Source: Andreprevotia chitinilytica DSM 18519
Lineage (GTDB): Bacteria > Pseudomonadota > Gammaproteobacteria > Burkholderiales > Chitinibacteraceae
Length of the DNA: 64,000 nucleotides
Assembly: GCF_000711875.1 (NCBI RefSeq)
Contig: NZ_JONM01000007.1
Location: forward strand, 124,001 to 188,000
Direction of reading: 5' to 3'
This document shows, one piece after another, positions 62,707 to 64,000 of this stretch (its first letter is position 1; the number at the start of each line of letters is the position of its first letter). A program made the translations under genes and the position numbers. Under the pieces are notes generated by a model. The model saw nothing but the letters and a program-made list of their open reading frames with translations. It had not been told where the DNA came from and made no database searches.

Positions 62707-63755
62707 TTGGCCGCCTTGGCTGCAGATTTGTCTTTCTCGTTCAGCTGCATATAGGGCACCACGCTGGATACCCCCTTGCCGGACGAATCGATCACCACCT
62801 TGGTCGCCTTCTTCAGCATCTCATCCATGCTTTCCAGATATAAGCGCCATGCCGTCACATCCTTGGCCTTGGCATAACTCTGGTACACCGCCAGAAAGCT
62901 CTTCGCCTCGCCCTCGGCCAGATTGACCACCTGCGATTTGTACGCCTGCGCTTCCTGATTGATGCGGTCGGCTTCACCACGCGCACGGGGCAATACGTCA
63001 TTGCGATAAGCCTCCGCCTCGTTGCGCGCCCGTTCCTGATCGGCCCGTGCACGCTGCACGTCGTTGAAGGCATCGATCACGGCCGCTGGCGGGTCGACGC
63101 GTTGCAACTGCACTTGCGTGACGAAGATGCCGGCTTGTTCGGCATCCAGCAGCCGCTGCAGCAGCTCGCGGGATTGATCGGCAATCTGCTGGCGTTTATC
63201 CGACATGGCGGACTGGATCGGCGTGCGGCTGATGATCTCGCGCAAAGCGCTCTCGGCCGCGACCTTGACGACTTTTTCCGGGTTCTCGACCTGGAATAGA
63301 TAGCGGCCGGCATCCTTGATGCGCCAGAACACCACGCAATCCGCCTCGACGATGTTCTCGTCACCGGTCAGCATTTGCTTATCGTGCAGATCAGCGTTGC
63401 TGCCATCCGCATCGGCCACACGCGGCTTGCCCAGATGCAATTCATTGACTTGCGTGACCTTGGGCAACAGCACCGTCTCGACCGGATACGGCAGGTGGTA
63501 ATGCAGCCCCGGCTCGGTGGTGTCCACCCATTTGCCAAAGCGGACCACCACGCCTTGTTCATCCGGCTGCACCTTGTAGATGCCCGCTGCCACCCAGGCG
63601 ATGGCGATCAAACCCGCCAGCAATGGCAATCCGCGGCCGCTCAGGCCCAGCAATTGCAGGGTTTCAAGCAGCTTGTCTCGCGCGGACGACACGAACCCGC
63701 CGCGATCGGATGGCATAGCGGCGCTGGGGGCGTCATCGGGGGAAGAATTCGTCAT
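62703..63755 (-). CDS. hflK: Membrane protease modulator HflK
   Basis: This is a 350-residue SPFH protein from the ATG at 63755, or 353 from a GTG at 63764. It has a short cytosolic N-terminus, a membrane anchor (GLPLLAGLIAIAWVAAGIY), VQPDEQGVVVRFGKWVDTTEPGLHYHLPYP read in parts, QLQRVDPPAAVIDAFNDVQ and a coiled coil (RARADQERARNEAEAYRND). It is shorter at the N-terminus than E. coli HflK (419), lacking the Gly-rich head. It partners HflC, and hflX is expected upstream but lies outside the window. Confidence 0.95.
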   Translation of the reverse strand: MTNSSPDDAPSAAMPSDRGGFVSSARDKLLETLQLLGLSGRGLPLLAGLIAIAWVAAGIYKVQPDEQGVVVRFGKWVDTTEPGLHYHLPYPVETVLLPKVTQVNELHLGKPRVADADGSNADLHDKQMLTGDENIVEADCVVFWRIKDAGRYLFQVENPEKVVKVAAESALREIISRTPIQSAMSDKRQQIADQSRELLQRLLDAEQAGIFVTQVQLQRVDPPAAVIDAFNDVQRARADQERARNEAEAYRNDVLPRARGEADRINQEAQAYKSQVVNLAEGEAKSFLAVYQSYAKAKDVTAWRLYLESMDEMLKKATKVVIDSSGKGVSSVVPYMQLNEKDKSAAKAAK

Positions 63756-64000
63756 CGCAGGCACTCAGCAGGGGAAAGCGGCGCGGCATGGCCAGAGAGC
63801 TGGGAATGCGGGGCCGAACAAGACGCGAAATGTAGCATGGCTAGGAATCGTCTGAATCCGCCGCCGCGCGAATGCAGCGTCCAACCGCTCGAAATGCACA
63901 TAAAACGTAGCGGTTCTGTGTATATGTCCATTTACTAATATGCTGCTAGGCTGCCGCGCAATCCCCTACATATAAGATAGAGCGCTGCGCGATGCCCCAC
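63756..64000. other. Right-edge intergenic sequence, no gene seen
   Basis: The stretch becomes AT-richer towards the edge (TATATGTCCATTTACTAATATG, ACATATAAGATAG) and probably holds the hflK promoter region. An ATG at 63992 begins too close to the edge to judge. Confidence 0.4.

Noticed and set aside
63965-64000. Possible promoter and gene start at the right edge
   Set aside because: TATAAG lacks a -35 partner at proper distance, and only three codons follow the ATG before the window ends.

Overview
The window reads as an ordinary chromosomal segment of a high-GC, free-living Gram-negative bacterium. Gene content and order point to a betaproteobacterium, probably near Neisseriales/Chitinibacteraceae. 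The arguments are the rsmI-lpoA-yraN-diaA-dolP and tesA-ybbA-ybbP gene orders, the HflK/HflC pair, a secreted GH19 chitinase with chitin-binding modules, a lipase with its own foldase, and many REP-like intergenic palindromes. The genus is inference only. There is no rRNA, prophage, insertion sequence or CRISPR array. One tRNA gene (tRNA-Leu, anticodon CAA) is present.

Layout. 1-2.2 kb: the start of an SRPBCC/AHSA1 gene translationally coupled to an ArsR repressor, then a YdgA-like DUF945 gene. 2.4-9.9 kb: a three-gene minus-strand cluster (transglutaminase; circularly permuted ATP-grasp fused to alpha-E; transglutaminase fused to DUF2126). This is the least understood system here and is predicted to make or modify a peptide. 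10.3-13.5 kb: Rep helicase, a glycine-zipper envelope protein and ribosomal protein S20. 14-17 kb: two c-di-GMP-type signalling genes facing each other, one a response regulator with a ruined GGDEF motif and one an apparently intact EAL-CBS-GGDEF protein. 17-20.3 kb: TetR regulator, CAP-domain secreted protein, and an AraC/GyrI-like regulator with an NTF2-like partner. 20.4-28 kb: NAD synthetase, small secreted proteins including two tandem paralogues, a GIDE/EF-hand membrane protein with LemA, a two-component system, a PAP2 phosphatase and a frameshifted secreted-protein gene. 28-34.5 kb: chemoreceptor, chitinase, lipase and lipase foldase. 34.5-39.5 kb: AraC regulator divergent from a PhyH oxygenase, a GT9-like protein and a BCCT transporter. 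39.6-47.3 kb: tRNA-Leu, the rsmI/lpoA/yraN/diaA/dolP block and the tesA/ybbA/ybbP block. 47.5-48.9 kb: RidA, a vapB remnant and glutathione peroxidase. 49-58.4 kb: a polyol catabolic locus with a SorC-type regulator divergent from an ABC importer (binding protein, two permeases, ATPase), a D-arabinitol/mannitol-type dehydrogenase and xylulokinase. Together these would import D-arabinitol, oxidise it to D-xylulose and phosphorylate that for the pentose phosphate pathway. 59-64 kb: a TerC-like membrane protein with an extra C-terminal domain, an Nramp-like transporter with altered metal-site motifs, and HflC/HflK.

Between genes the window carries at least five families of palindromic repeat, including ten or more copies of one CT-rich element, two copies of a 180-bp element with long inverted arms, and single long hairpins. 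Several sit inside the polyol operon and may set relative expression of its genes. All calls come from reading the sequence. No database search was run.
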